Origin: Skermanella aerolata KACC 11604
GTDB lineage: Bacteria; Pseudomonadota; Alphaproteobacteria; Azospirillales; Azospirillaceae
DNA: 64,000 bases
Assembly: GCF_000936425.1 (NCBI RefSeq)
Contig: NZ_AVFK01000013.1
Span: forward strand, 62,001 to 126,000
Reading direction: 5' to 3'
Part shown: positions 15,900 through 25,355 of the stretch, piece by piece
Position numbering within the stretch: the stretch's first letter is position 1
Layout of the letters: every line of letters starts with the position of its first letter
Position numbers and translations under genes: made by a program
The notes under the pieces: model-generated
What the model saw: the letters and a program-made list of their open reading frames with translations, nothing else
Databases searched by the model: none
What the model was told of the DNA's origin: nothing

Positions 15900-17063
15900 T
15901 CAGTCGTCGGCTTGCGGCAGATCGGGTCTTGCCGACAGGATGACACCCTGGAATCCCAGGCCGCGCAGCCGGCCGGCGATAGCGGTGTCATGCAGGTAGG
16001 CGCAGATCAGCACGGCATCGACGTCGCGCAGGGATGCCGCATCGGGCTTGACGATCGGCGGCGTCTGGCCGCCTCCGGCAAGGTGCAGTCCTTCCAGGGC
16101 GGAATTGTCGTCAAGAACCCGGACGAACCGCCGCGCGGCTCCGTACCGGGTCAGGAACGACTGGCCCTGGGCCGTGGCCCCGTACAGCGCCATCGCACCG
16201 GAGACGGCTGCCACCCGTTCCCGGCCCCGGTCGGCGGCGGCGGTCAGGCGGACCGACAGGTCGGCGGCAGGGGATGTGCCGGACTGCGGCGCCCGCCATT
16301 CCGCCGGCCGTCCAACCGCCCGGAACAGCACGCCGAAATCATGGCCGTCCTTGATCGACAGGGTGCGTAGCGGCTCCAGCCCGGCCCGGCGCGCCAAGGC
16401 CGTGAAAGTGTCGGGCGTGAAGTACTGGACGTGCTGGAGCACGATGTCGCCGAAGGCGGCGCCCCGGTCGATGAACCGGGCATCGGGGACCTCTAGATAC
16501 GCGTGGCCGCCGGGGACCAGTCCTTCGCGGATCGCGGACAGCAAGGCGAAGGGATCGGCCACATGCTCGATCACCTGCCGGCAGACCATCAGGTCGGCCG
16601 GACCGCCGGGCACGGCGCCGCGGAAGATGTCCGATACCAGCGCGATGTTGGCTTCGGGCAGATGGTCCGGCGTCAGGGCACGGCACGGCTCGAACACGAC
16701 CACCCCGGCGGCGCTGGCGGACAGCAGGCGCGCCACGTGACCGGCGCCGCCGCCGATCTCCACCACCCGCTTGCCGGCATAGTGCTCGGGATCGATCCAG
16801 GCTATGGCGTCCTGGAGACGCTTCACCATGGACGGGTGGACAGGGACGTTGGTCAGCGGCACGTCGCCGTACATCCGCTCCGCCAACGCGTCGGAGAAGT
16901 CCCGGTTGTAGAGATGGCCGCAGCCGTCGCACCGGACCAGGGTCAGAGGGGCGGTGTCCCCGGCCGATCCGCTGGCGGGAGCGAAGAGGCGGACGGGATA
17001 GGCCGGGATGTGGAAGACGGCTTGGGCGGACGCGCTCGCGCAGATGGGGCAGGCCGTCATCAT
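15900..17063 (-). CDS. Zinc-ribbon SAM methyltransferase, C-methyltransferase-like
   Basis: 387 residues. Cys5/Cys8 and Cys45/Cys48 (the last in RCDGCGHLYN) form a zinc ribbon. The SAM motif is KRVVEIGGGAGHVARLL near residue 105, and MVCRQVIEHVADP gives the post-motif. The C-terminal part beginning with ALYGATAQGQSFL near 270 resembles the third domain of sugar C-methyltransferases, as in the gene at 1240-2484, so the two may be distant paralogues. The first two codons are both ATG: 17063 overlaps the radical SAM stop as ATGA and 17060 as TGATG, so the start is coupled either way. An open frame extends upstream as shadow. Confidence 0.83.
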   Translation of the reverse strand: MMTACPICASASAQAVFHIPAYPVRLFAPASGSAGDTAPLTLVRCDGCGHLYNRDFSDALAERMYGDVPLTNVPVHPSMVKRLQDAIAWIDPEHYAGKRVVEIGGGAGHVARLLSASAAGVVVFEPCRALTPDHLPEANIALVSDIFRGAVPGGPADLMVCRQVIEHVADPFALLSAIREGLVPGGHAYLEVPDARFIDRGAAFGDIVLQHVQYFTPDTFTALARRAGLEPLRTLSIKDGHDFGVLFRAVGRPAEWRAPQSGTSPAADLSVRLTAAADRGRERVAAVSGAMALYGATAQGQSFLTRYGAARRFVRVLDDNSALEGLHLAGGGQTPPIVKPDAASLRDVDAVLICAYLHDTAIAGRLRGLGFQGVILSARPDLPQADD

Positions 17064-18220
17064 CGGCTTTCGCCGGGCTGGACATAGCAGGACCGGCAGA
17101 CAGCGGGAACCTTGCCGTCGACATGGGCCTGACGGAACTCCCGCAGGGCGTTGCCCGTCCAGACCGCGCTGAAGTCGCCGTCGGCCGTGCCGACCTCGCT
17201 GACATCCGGGTTGCCGATGATGCAGCACGGCACGACGCGCAGGTCGGAGGCGACATAGGCGCGCTCGAACGGCCAGGGGCACAAGTGCTCGGGCTTGTCC
17301 GTGTCGTATTTTCGGGTGACGTTCCAGAACGCGACCTTGATGCCCAGCCGCTCGCCCCGGTGCAGCAGGGACAGCGCTTCGGCCCTGGTGAATTCCCGCT
17401 CGACGGTGACGGCATCGTTGGCGGTGCGCCAGCGGTCCAGGCCGAAATCGACGAGGTTGAGGGAGAAGGCCATGCTGCGGAAGCCCATTTCATGGGCAAG
17501 ATCGACCAGTTCGGGCAGTTGATGACGGTTGCCTCGCTGGACCACCGTCCACATCTTGGTCCGCTCGACGTTCCGTTCGGCGCAGTAGGCGTTGATCAGC
17601 TTGCAGTTCTTCACGACCTGGTCGAACACCGAGCCGCGCCGGATGCTCTCGAAGGTTTGCCGGTCGGCGCCGTCGCAGGAGATCTGGACCTCGTTGACGC
17701 CGCTGTCGATCAGCTTGCGGTAGTTGTCCTTGAGGTGCAGCAGCGAGGCGTTGGTCGTGGTCCGGACCCAGATGTGCCGGGCGCGGGCGTAACGGATCAT
17801 CTCGAAGAAGTCGTCGCCCTGGAGGGTCGGTTCGCCCAGTCCCTGGACCTTGATCTCGACCAGTCCGGTCTGTTCGTCGATCAGCCGCTTGAATGCCTGA
17901 AGCGGCATGTCGGCGGCGCGGGTGCCCTTGTGCCAGTCGCTGACGGTGCACATCGTGCAGCGGAAGTTGCACCGGCTGACATTCTCGAAGTCGAGCCGGA
18001 TCGGCAGATAGGCAGGCTCAGCGTTGCGGCGGCCGGATGCCTGATAGGCCAGATAGTTGCGGAGCCGCTCGGGCGAGCGGGACAGGCAGGTGCGCCGGAC
18101 GCGCAGGTAGGTTTCCAGGTCTGGGACCGGCTGCGGCGTCGGCAGGCCGTCGAGGGCTTCGCCATCCTCACCCACTACATCCTGGGCATTCTGGGGAACT
18201 GCTTCGATGACGGCGGTCAT
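17060..18220 (-). CDS. Radical SAM/SPASM domain enzyme
   Basis: 386 residues. The cluster motif CNFRCTMC has Cys84, Cys88 and Cys91, followed by VQGLGEPTL (the GGE-type SAM motif). The C-terminal third has a Cys set typical of SPASM auxiliary clusters: HLCPWPF, RVVPCCIIGNPD and VCRSCYV. SPASM enzymes act on peptides, but related ones work on sugars and nucleotide sugars. No precursor peptide is found near it, and neighbours are a UDP-galactopyranose-mutase-like enzyme and glycan methyltransferases. It starts eight bases after the mutase gene and overlaps the next start. Confidence 0.87.
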   Translation of the reverse strand: MTAVIEAVPQNAQDVVGEDGEALDGLPTPQPVPDLETYLRVRRTCLSRSPERLRNYLAYQASGRRNAEPAYLPIRLDFENVSRCNFRCTMCTVSDWHKGTRAADMPLQAFKRLIDEQTGLVEIKVQGLGEPTLQGDDFFEMIRYARARHIWVRTTTNASLLHLKDNYRKLIDSGVNEVQISCDGADRQTFESIRRGSVFDQVVKNCKLINAYCAERNVERTKMWTVVQRGNRHQLPELVDLAHEMGFRSMAFSLNLVDFGLDRWRTANDAVTVEREFTRAEALSLLHRGERLGIKVAFWNVTRKYDTDKPEHLCPWPFERAYVASDLRVVPCCIIGNPDVSEVGTADGDFSAVWTGNALREFRQAHVDGKVPAVCRSCYVQPGESR

Positions 18221-18227
18221 GACGGCC

Positions 18228-19334
18228 TCACAGGTCCTTGAACAGGTCCATGCACTGCTCGATCGTCAGGGCGACGTCGAGGTAGCGGTAGCTGCCGTTG
18301 CGGCCGATCGAGAAGACGTTCTTCGGCAGGGCTTCGATGTAGCGGCGGTGCAGCGCCTGGTCGGCCTTGGTCGGATACGGGTACAGCTTGTTGCGGGTGG
18401 ACGGCACTTCGATGCCGATCAGGGAGGTCGGGCTGTCGTAGTGATAGAACTTCTTGTACTCGACGACGCGGGTGAACGGCTCGGCGTTGGCGTAGTAGAG
18501 GAAATAGATGTCGTCGGGCAGGATCTTCTCGACCGGCAGTACCAACTTAAGGAAGTCGCGGCCGGCCCAGCGCAGCGGGCCATAAGCGTCCTTCAGGATG
18601 ATTTCCGGAGAGATCGTGCTGATGATCAGGTCGTAGGTGTGCCACTCACCGGCGATCTTCACCCGGTAGTTCGCGATGTCGTAGTCCTCGATCGTGGTGT
18701 CGAGGTGGACCTTGGCATGCCGCGTCGCGATCTCGAAATAGGAGTTGTAGCCGTCGAGCGCGTGGGGGAAGCCGGAGATCGCCTCGGTCCAGGCGGCCTT
18801 GGGACCTGTCTTGAGAGCGACGCCCTTCGGGGTGAAGCCGAAATCGGTCAGTTCGGTGTTGCTCTCGATGTTCCACATCTTGCGCGAATAGCCGTCCACG
18901 AACTTGTCGTAGAGCGTCGGGCCGACCGAGAAGACCCAGTATTCCTCAAGGTTGCGGGCACCTTCGGCACCCGGCGCTTCCGCCAGTTCTCGGCGGATCT
19001 GCTCGGCGTCGGGCATGTCGTCCACCTCGTCCCGGTGGATCGGGAAATGGTAGAAGGCCTGGTCGCGCTCAATATAGGTCAGGAACTCGTGCCCCTGGTC
19101 GTAGCGGCGCATCGGGCAGGAGCGGTTCAGGAACTCGAACACTTCTTCCCGCCTTGTCAGGAAGTGGCGCGGGCCGAGGGTGTAGGGATGGCCGCCATAG
19201 GTGTAGGTGCGGCAGCCGCCGCCTAGCACCGGCGCGCGTTCGACCAGGGTGATGTCGGTGTAACCCTTGGCGTGAAGCATCTCGGCGGAGATGCAGCCGG
19301 CGAAGCCGCCGCCGATGATCAGGACCTTGGTCAA
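18228..19334 (-). CDS. glf: UDP-galactopyranose mutase-like FAD enzyme
   Basis: 368 residues. The FAD-binding motif KVLIIGGGFAGCISAEML starts at residue 3, followed by GGGCRTYTYGGHPYTLGPRHF, which matches the substrate side of Glf. The length is that of bacterial Glf (about 370-390). Glf uses reduced FAD to convert UDP-galactopyranose to UDP-galactofuranose for cell-surface glycans. The Tyr/Arg-rich C-terminal block (LYPYPTKADQALHRRYIEAL, then VFSIGRNGSYRYLDV) is also family-like. Because several Glf-like enzymes use other UDP-sugars, the exact substrate is uncertain. The following radical SAM gene is eight bases away. Confidence 0.85.
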   Translation of the reverse strand: MTKVLIIGGGFAGCISAEMLHAKGYTDITLVERAPVLGGGCRTYTYGGHPYTLGPRHFLTRREEVFEFLNRSCPMRRYDQGHEFLTYIERDQAFYHFPIHRDEVDDMPDAEQIRRELAEAPGAEGARNLEEYWVFSVGPTLYDKFVDGYSRKMWNIESNTELTDFGFTPKGVALKTGPKAAWTEAISGFPHALDGYNSYFEIATRHAKVHLDTTIEDYDIANYRVKIAGEWHTYDLIISTISPEIILKDAYGPLRWAGRDFLKLVLPVEKILPDDIYFLYYANAEPFTRVVEYKKFYHYDSPTSLIGIEVPSTRNKLYPYPTKADQALHRRYIEALPKNVFSIGRNGSYRYLDVALTIEQCMDLFKDL

Positions 19335-19369
19335 TGTCTTTCCCTTTACTAAGTGCCGTGCCGGCCGCC

Positions 19370-20506
19370 TTATCGGCGGCGGGACAGGCTCAGATATTGC
19401 TGACCCCGGCCGAACAGGGCACCGAAGCGGGCGGCTGCCGCCGTGGCGCCGATATCCGGCGCGGCGCGGACCAGACCGGCCGCTTCGGCCAGCGCCTCGG
19501 CCGTGGGGTGTGAGAACTCGCGGACATCGGCGACGATGTCGTCCAGGACTTCGACGAATTCGGCGATGAAGCCGTCGCGGCGGGTCGTCTCATAGGATTC
19601 GACAAGGGCACGCGCCCGGGTGCAGAGGTCGTAGAGCCGCTGGTTGGCTTCGACCGGCCGGGGCGGCAGGGTAAAGCGGTGGTCCAGCAGGTTGTGGGCA
19701 TTCAGCCAGTATTGCTCGATCGCTGGCAGGTTGAATTCGTGGTCGGCGCCGGTGATGGATTTGTACCAGCGCCAGTCGGTCACGAAATGCGGAGCGCTCG
19801 CCATGAAGTCGAAGCGGGAAGCCAGGACGCTGATCGCTTCCGGCAGGTTGATCAGGGGAATGATCGAGCCGGGATGGATCAGGTTGTCGATCACCCAGTC
19901 GTCTCGCCGCCGGTTCATGCCGCCCAATGTCGCCAGATGCGGCTCGACCATGGGAAGGATCGCGGCGGCCTGGACCTCCACCGGATCGGCCGGGTCCACG
20001 ATCCGCTGCGCCAGCAGGCGGCGTAGGGTTTCCGGAAAATGGGAGAGATGGTCGACGCAGGTCACCACCAGCAGCCCGCCGACCGCCGTGCAGTCGGCCA
20101 GCCGGGTGAGCACGGCATCCGGGTTGGGCACGCCGGACAGCAGACCCTCGCAGAAGACGAAGTCGAACGGCTCCGCTGTCCGGAAGTCCTCGATCCGCGA
20201 ACCGACGATCTCCGGCACGGCGATCCGGGGGTGATCGGCGAACAGGGCACGGATATGTCCGATGCCGGTCGTGTTGCCTTCCACCAGGACGAAGCGCGCC
20301 GGGTCGAGACTGGCGGTGTAGAGCGCGTTGTGGCCGCTGCCCGGCCCGACTTCGAGCACGGAGCGGCCCTTGAGGTACGACGGCAGGATGCCGAGCTGGC
20401 GGTAAAGCGCGGATCGCCGCTGCTGGTGCCGTTCCCAGTCGGAAATATCCTGGCGGACCGGAGAGATTCCGTGCGCCGTATAGAACGCGAGATGGGAAGC
20501 GGTCAT
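19370..20506 (-). CDS. Class I SAM-dependent methyltransferase
   Basis: 378 residues from ATG 20506. SAM motif I is SVLEVGPGSGHNALYTASL near residue 50, with RFVLVEGN as the following ribose-binding strand and FDFVFCEGLLSGVPNP as motif IV. A long helical C-terminal region of about 180 residues is not part of the core fold and may recognise the acceptor. I chose 20506 because CAGGAC sits just upstream; ATG 20545 is also possible. It is the first gene of the second minus-strand glycan block, whose promoter should be in the 20546-20675 gap shared with the KaiC-like gene. Confidence 0.82.
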   Translation of the reverse strand: MTASHLAFYTAHGISPVRQDISDWERHQQRRSALYRQLGILPSYLKGRSVLEVGPGSGHNALYTASLDPARFVLVEGNTTGIGHIRALFADHPRIAVPEIVGSRIEDFRTAEPFDFVFCEGLLSGVPNPDAVLTRLADCTAVGGLLVVTCVDHLSHFPETLRRLLAQRIVDPADPVEVQAAAILPMVEPHLATLGGMNRRRDDWVIDNLIHPGSIIPLINLPEAISVLASRFDFMASAPHFVTDWRWYKSITGADHEFNLPAIEQYWLNAHNLLDHRFTLPPRPVEANQRLYDLCTRARALVESYETTRRDGFIAEFVEVLDDIVADVREFSHPTAEALAEAAGLVRAAPDIGATAAAARFGALFGRGQQYLSLSRRR

Positions 20507-20675
20507 AGTCCTGGGTGCATAGTCGCTGGATCGTCGATCCACCATAGGCAGCCCTGGTTAATAAAAGATTGCGGTCGCTCCGCCGTATCGGCGCCCCGGC
20601 GGTAAACAAATATGTCTCTCGAACGTTGTATATCCCCGGAACAGCATGGTTGCCTGATTGCCGAGGAAGAGACAC

Positions 20676-22169
20676 GTGCCCGAACCTGTGCCGATGAAGA
20701 AGCTGATGACCGGTATCCCGGAAATGGACCTTGTCCTGAGGGGAGGTTTGCCGTGTCACCGCCTTCATCTGCTCGAAGGGGTGCCGGGGGCCGGCAAGAC
20801 GACGATCGCGCTTCAGTTCCTTCTGGAAGGCGTCGCCCGAGGCGAGCGCGGGCTCTACATCACGCTGTCGGAATCGACCGACGAGCTGACGGCGGCCGCC
20901 GCAAGCCATGGCTGGTCGCTGGACGGGATCGACGTCTTCGACCTGATACCGATCGAGGCGGAGCTGGAACGGCAGCAGAGCGTGCTCTACCCGTCCGAAG
21001 TGGAGCTGGGCGAGACGATGCGGCTGATCACCGACAGGATCGCCGCCGACCAGCCTGACCGCGTGGTGGTCGACAGTCTGGCCGAATTGCGGCTGATCGC
21101 CCAGGACCAGCTCCGCTACCGCCGTCAGATCCTGGCGCTGAAACAGGCGGTCCAGGGCCGCCAGTGCACGACCCTTGTCCTGGACGACCTGACCAGCCAG
21201 GCGGGAGCTCGGGAACTGCACAGCCTGATGCACGGCGTCATATCGCTGGAGATGATCGAGCGCTCCTACGGGGCGGCAAGACGGCGGATGAGAGTCGTGA
21301 AGATGCGGGGCACCGACTACCAGAGCGGCTGGCACGATTTCGCGATCACCGCAGGCAACGTGCTGGTCTTCCCCAGCCTGATCGCCGAGGAGCACCAGTC
21401 GGAATTCGAGCCGTCCACCCTGTCGAGCGGCCTTGCGGAGCTGGACGACCTGCTCGGCGGCGGCCTGACGCGGGGGACCACGACGATGCTGGTCGGCCCT
21501 TCCGGAGCGGGCAAGTCGTCGCTGGCGCTGCAATACGTCATGTCCGCCGTCCGGGCCGGCGAACACGGATCGTACTTCTCGTTCGACGAGGCGTTCGGCA
21601 CGCTGACCCAGCGCAGCACCGCGCTTGGGCTCGACCTTGCGGAGGCGGTGGAGAGCGGCAGGCTCGGGTGGCATCGGGCCAATCCATCGCGCCTGTCGCC
21701 CGGCGAGTTCGTCTGGCGGGTCCGCCGCGAGGTCGAGGACAACGATGCCCGCATCGTCGTGATCGACAGCCTCAACTCATATCTCAGCACCATGCCGGAG
21801 GAGACGGCCCTCATCCTGCAGATGCACGAGCTGCTGACCTATCTGAACAATCAGGGAGTAGCCACGATCCTGATCCTGGCGCAGCAGGGCATCATCGGCG
21901 ACATCGAGAACCCGGTCGACCTGTCGTTCATGAGCGACGCGGTCGTGCTGCTCCGGTTCTTCGAGGCCGGGGGCGAGGTCCGCAAGGCGATCTCGGTCGT
22001 CAAGAAGCGCACCGGCATCCACGAACTGGCGATCCGCGAATTCCGGCTGTTCCCGGACGGCATGAAGGTCGGACCGAAGCTCCTGGAGTTTCAGGGCGTG
22101 CTGACCGGCGTCCCCAGCTACGGCGGGCCGCTCGATCCGCTGCTGCGAGGCGAGGGAGAGACGGGCTGA
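20676..22169 (+). CDS. KaiC-like two-domain RecA ATPase
   Basis: 497 residues. Two tandem RecA folds are present: first Walker A GVPGAGKTT, then GPSGAGKSS about 255 residues later. Walker B strands are DRVVVDSLAE and ARIVVIDSLNS, and the KaiC-type catalytic acidic pairs follow each P-loop (SESTDEL and SFDEAFG). In cyanobacterial KaiC the second domain autophosphorylates on adjacent Ser/Thr. By hand alignment the Ser is kept here but the Thr is Phe (DLSFMSD). No kaiA or kaiB lies nearby. KaiC homologues in alphaproteobacteria couple to histidine kinases, and one follows 11 bases downstream. The start is GTG 20676, preceded by GAGGAAGA. Confidence 0.9.
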   Translation: MPEPVPMKKLMTGIPEMDLVLRGGLPCHRLHLLEGVPGAGKTTIALQFLLEGVARGERGLYITLSESTDELTAAAASHGWSLDGIDVFDLIPIEAELERQQSVLYPSEVELGETMRLITDRIAADQPDRVVVDSLAELRLIAQDQLRYRRQILALKQAVQGRQCTTLVLDDLTSQAGARELHSLMHGVISLEMIERSYGAARRRMRVVKMRGTDYQSGWHDFAITAGNVLVFPSLIAEEHQSEFEPSTLSSGLAELDDLLGGGLTRGTTTMLVGPSGAGKSSLALQYVMSAVRAGEHGSYFSFDEAFGTLTQRSTALGLDLAEAVESGRLGWHRANPSRLSPGEFVWRVRREVEDNDARIVVIDSLNSYLSTMPEETALILQMHELLTYLNNQGVATILILAQQGIIGDIENPVDLSFMSDAVVLLRFFEAGGEVRKAISVVKKRTGIHELAIREFRLFPDGMKVGPKLLEFQGVLTGVPSYGGPLDPLLRGEGETG

Positions 22170-22180
22170 CGGAGGTTCCG

Positions 22181-23836
22181 GTGTCGGCGCCGATACTGGT
22201 CCTGGCTCCCGATGGACGGGACGCGGACGTCATCCGGCTGGTGCTCGACGCGATCGGCATAGCGTCGCATGCCTGTGCCGACCTGGTCGACGTACGGCGG
22301 ATGCTGGAGCGGGACGCGACGGCGCTGCTTCTGACGGAGGCATCGCTGATGCAGGGCTTGGGCGGGCTTGCGGACTGGCTGGACACGCAGCCGTCCTGGT
22401 CCGACCTTCCGGTCATCCTGCTGACCGCACAGGGTAGCCGCCGGGGGCATCGCGCGCGCTGGGACCTGTTCAGCCGGCTCGGCAACGTCACCATCCTGGA
22501 CCGGCCGCTTCATGCCGATACCTTGAAGAGTGCTGCGCGGGCGGCGGCGCGCGCGCGCGACCGGCAGTATCGGACCCGGTCCCATATGTCCCAGATCGAG
22601 GAGGCCGCCAGCCGCCTGGAGGCCCGGGTGGAGGAGCAGACCCGCGACCTGCGCACCGCGATGGCCGAGCGCGAACGCGTCGAGGAGGCGTTGCGGCAGG
22701 CCCAGAAGATGGAGGCCGTGGGCCAGCTCACCGGCGGCGTCGCCCATGACTTCAACAACCTGCTGCAAGCGATCCTGGGCAACCTGGAGGCGCTTCAGGA
22801 CCGGGTGGCCGACCGGGAGGACGCCCTGCGCCATGTCCGCGCCGCGTCGCAGGCGGGAGAGCGCGCCGCCACCCTGACCCGGCGGCTGCTGGCCTTCGCA
22901 AGGCGTCAGCCCTTGTCGCCGGCCAGCCTGAACCTCAACGCGCTGGTCAGCGGCATGCAGGAACTGGTGCAGCGTTCGGTCGGCGAAGCGATCGACATAA
23001 AGGTCATCCTGGCCGGCGGGTTGTGGCAGACCTGGGCGGATGCCAATCAGGTAGAGAATGCGCTGCTCAACCTTGCGATCAACGCCCGCGACGCCATGCC
23101 AGGAGGTGGCCGCCTGACGATCGAGACGGCCAACAGCCATCTCGACGACCGCTACGTCGCCGCCGAAGCCGGCTTGCAGGCCGGACAGTATGTCGTGCTG
23201 TGCGTAACGGACACGGGAACCGGCATGGCTCCCGAGGTCATCGAGCACGCCTTCGAACCCTTCTTCACGACCAAGCCGATAGGGCAGGGCACCGGCCTCG
23301 GGCTCAGCCAGCTCTACGGCTTCGCCCGTCAGTCGGGTGGACATGCCGCCCTTTATTCGGAGGCAGGCAAAGGGACGACAGTCAAACTCTACCTGCCCCG
23401 TCATCATGGACCCGAACGGAAGGAACCGGCACCGGTCCTGCCGGAAGCCGTCCGCGCCCATGGCGATCGGACGATCCTGGTCGTCGAGGATGAGGCGCTG
23501 GTCCGCCTGCAGCTTGTCGAAAGCCTGGAAGGGCGCGGCTACAAGGTGATCGAGACGGCCGACCCCGAAGCTGCTATCGCCGTCCTGGCAACCGACGTGC
23601 GGATCGATCTGCTGGCGACCGATGTCGGATTGCCCGGCATGAACGGACGTCAGCTTGCCGAGATCGCCCGAGAGACCCGGCCCGGCCTGCCCGTGCTGTT
23701 CCTGACCGGCTACGCCCCCAATGCCGCACAGGGTGACGAGGCGCTTGGACCGCGGACCCAGTTGCTCAGCAAGCCGTTCAGCGTCGCCGCCCTGATGGTG
23801 AAGATCCAAGGCATGCTGAAGAGCACCGACGTTTGA
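22181..23836 (+). CDS. Hybrid sensor histidine kinase with two receiver-like ends
   Basis: 551 residues from GTG 22181, preceded by GGAGG. Domains: residues 1-125 receiver-like, 135-180 coiled coil, a HisKA domain with His189 in [11 protein letters not shown], a HATPase from about 285 with [10 protein letters not shown] and GQGTGLGL boxes, and a C-terminal receiver from about 430 with [13 protein letters not shown] supplying the phosphoacceptor Asp and SKPF the conserved Lys. The N-terminal receiver-like part has Glu at the acceptor position (LLLTEAS) and Arg in place of the Lys (DRPL), so it is probably a pseudo-receiver. No membrane segment is seen. It probably forms an operon with the KaiC-like gene. 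Confidence 0.9.
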   Translation: MSAPILVLAPDGRDADVIRLVLDAIGIASHACADLVDVRRMLERDATALLLTEASLMQGLGGLADWLDTQPSWSDLPVILLTAQGSRRGHRARWDLFSRLGNVTILDRPLHADTLKSAARAAARARDRQYRTRSHMSQIEEAASRLEARVEEQTRDLRTAMAERERVEEALRQAQKMEAVGQLTGGVAHDFNNLLQAILGNLEALQDRVADREDALRHVRAASQAGERAATLTRRLLAFARRQPLSPASLNLNALVSGMQELVQRSVGEAIDIKVILAGGLWQTWADANQVENALLNLAINARDAMPGGGRLTIETANSHLDDRYVAAEAGLQAGQYVVLCVTDTGTGMAPEVIEHAFEPFFTTKPIGQGTGLGLSQLYGFARQSGGHAALYSEAGKGTTVKLYLPRHHGPERKEPAPVLPEAVRAHGDRTILVVEDEALVRLQLVESLEGRGYKVIETADPEAAIAVLATDVRIDLLATDVGLPGMNGRQLAEIARETRPGLPVLFLTGYAPNAAQGDEALGPRTQLLSKPFSVAALMVKIQGMLKSTDV

Positions 23837-24210
23837 TCGACCTGCCAGCGCCAACCCCGCGACCCCGCACGCGATAGGCCATCCTGGAAGGAGTGAAAAT
23901 TCATCTCTCTTGACCGGATGAAGGAAAATAATTTCCTTCCAAGACAAGAATAATAAGTGAAAATGACTATTTGACCTTCCTTCAGTACTTGATCATCATA
24001 ACCAAGCTTGTTAATAAATAGCGAGGTCCTTTCGATGATCTGGAAGTTTGAAATCGGCAGTAATAACATGTTTTATAACTGCTTTTTTTGCTGTCTCTGA
24101 GTGTTTCAAGCTACTGCGCCTGCGGTAGCGATTATATTTTCCTGGGATGAGCTTCCCAGAATAGCTTTTCATCATAATGGCGGTCCATGCGCTGCCGAAG
24201 GGCCAGATCG
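23837..24210. other. AT-rich gap with a hairpin before the organosulfur operon
   Basis: About 370 bases with no gene that I can support. GAAGGAAA and TTTCCTTC form an 8-bp perfect stem with loop ATAA at 23920-23939, about 85 bases after the histidine-kinase stop. This may end that transcript, but no T-run follows. The promoter of the transporter operon should lie further right, in the AT-rich stretch around 23950-24140; I cannot assign boxes. Confidence 0.45.
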
Positions 24211-25293
24211 ATGAAATCCATTCTACGTTTATCAGTCGCCGCTGCGACGTCGCTGCTTGTCGGGGTCGCCACGCTGACGCCGGCCTTCGCCGAGGATATT
24301 ACCGTTCGTTTCGGGTTCGCCCAGGTAGGCGTCGGCAACCGGCAGTTCGGCAGCGGCAACTCCGCTGCCATCGCGCACGCCCAGGGGCTGGTCGAAGCCG
24401 AGTTCAAGGACGATCCCGGCGTGAAGATCGACTGGTCGTTCTTCAAGGGCGCCGGTCCCGCGGTGAACGAGGCCCTGGCGAACGACCAGATCGACTTCGC
24501 TCTCCACGGGGACCTGCCCGCCATCGTCGGTCGCTCCAACGGGCTTAAGACAAAGATCGTCGCGGCGAACGGCCTGCGCGCCAACATCTATCTGGCCGTC
24601 CTGCCGAACTCCGGGATCGAACGGATCGAGGACTTGAAGGGCCGCAAGATCGCTCAGTTCCGGGGCACCAACCTCCAGCTTGCGACGGATAAGGTATTGG
24701 CGGCGCATGGGCTGACCGAACGCGACGTCAGGTTCATCAGCATGGACTTCGCGACCGCCACGGCGGCGTTGGCCAGCGGCGACATCGACGGCGCCTTCGG
24801 GCAGGCGGACTACCTGGGACTCGAGAAGCAGGGCGTCGCACGGGTGATCTACTCGACCAAGGGGGACGACCCCGCGTTTACCCGGCATTCGCACGTCCAC
24901 GTCACCGAGAAGTTCGAGCAGGCGCATCCCGAGGTCGTCGCCCGCGTCGTCAAGGTGCTGGTCAAGGCGGCGGCCTGGGCATCGGACGAGAGCAACCGCG
25001 ACGCGGTGTTCGAGACCTGGGCCAAATCGGGCATCCCGGCCGAGACTTTCCGCGCCGATTACGAAGGCCAGGCACTGAAGCTTCGCAACACGCCCTTGAT
25101 CGACGACTTCCTGATCTCGGCGTATCGCGATCAGGCCGAACGCGCCAAGCAGTACCGCCTGCTACGGGGCGAGGTGAGCATCGACGATTGGTTCGAGCCG
25201 AAATATGTCGACCGGGCGATCAAGGAGCTTGGCCTGGAAGGCTACTGGAAGCGCTACGACGCCCATGGCGTGGCCGAAGTAGCCGGCCGCTAG
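24211..25293 (+). CDS. ABC transporter substrate-binding protein, sulfonate/sulfate-ester type
   Basis: 360 residues. Residues 1-27 form a Sec signal peptide (Lys/Arg start, hydrophobic core, ending in TPAFA-ED), so the protein is periplasmic. The rest is of the SsuA/AtsR/NMT1-like family: FGFAQVGVGNRQF, then NEALANDQIDFALHGDLPAIVGRSNG, which is the region contacting the ligand. ATG 24211 is chosen because it begins the signal peptide; the frame is open somewhat further upstream. It heads a five-gene operon ending in an AtsK-like dioxygenase, so an alkyl sulfate ester or sulfonate is the best guess for ligand. Confidence 0.87.
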   Translation: MKSILRLSVAAATSLLVGVATLTPAFAEDITVRFGFAQVGVGNRQFGSGNSAAIAHAQGLVEAEFKDDPGVKIDWSFFKGAGPAVNEALANDQIDFALHGDLPAIVGRSNGLKTKIVAANGLRANIYLAVLPNSGIERIEDLKGRKIAQFRGTNLQLATDKVLAAHGLTERDVRFISMDFATATAALASGDIDGAFGQADYLGLEKQGVARVIYSTKGDDPAFTRHSHVHVTEKFEQAHPEVVARVVKVLVKAAAWASDESNRDAVFETWAKSGIPAETFRADYEGQALKLRNTPLIDDFLISAYRDQAERAKQYRLLRGEVSIDDWFEPKYVDRAIKELGLEGYWKRYDAHGVAEVAGR

Positions 25294-25355
25294 GGCTTCG
25301 CGGACAAGTCTCCCGTTCAATGACGAATGGAACCCGATACCAAGGGAACCCGATA

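Noticed and set aside
19590-21674. Minus-strand open frame of 694 codons across the methyltransferase and KaiC-like genes
   Set aside because: It has no conserved motif and crosses two well-supported genes and their shared promoter region. High GC makes such frames common. 22118-23947 (minus) is rejected for the same reason.
20676-22169. Circadian KaiABC clock
   Set aside because: Only a KaiC-like protein is present; there is no kaiA or kaiB within the window and one phosphosite appears lost.
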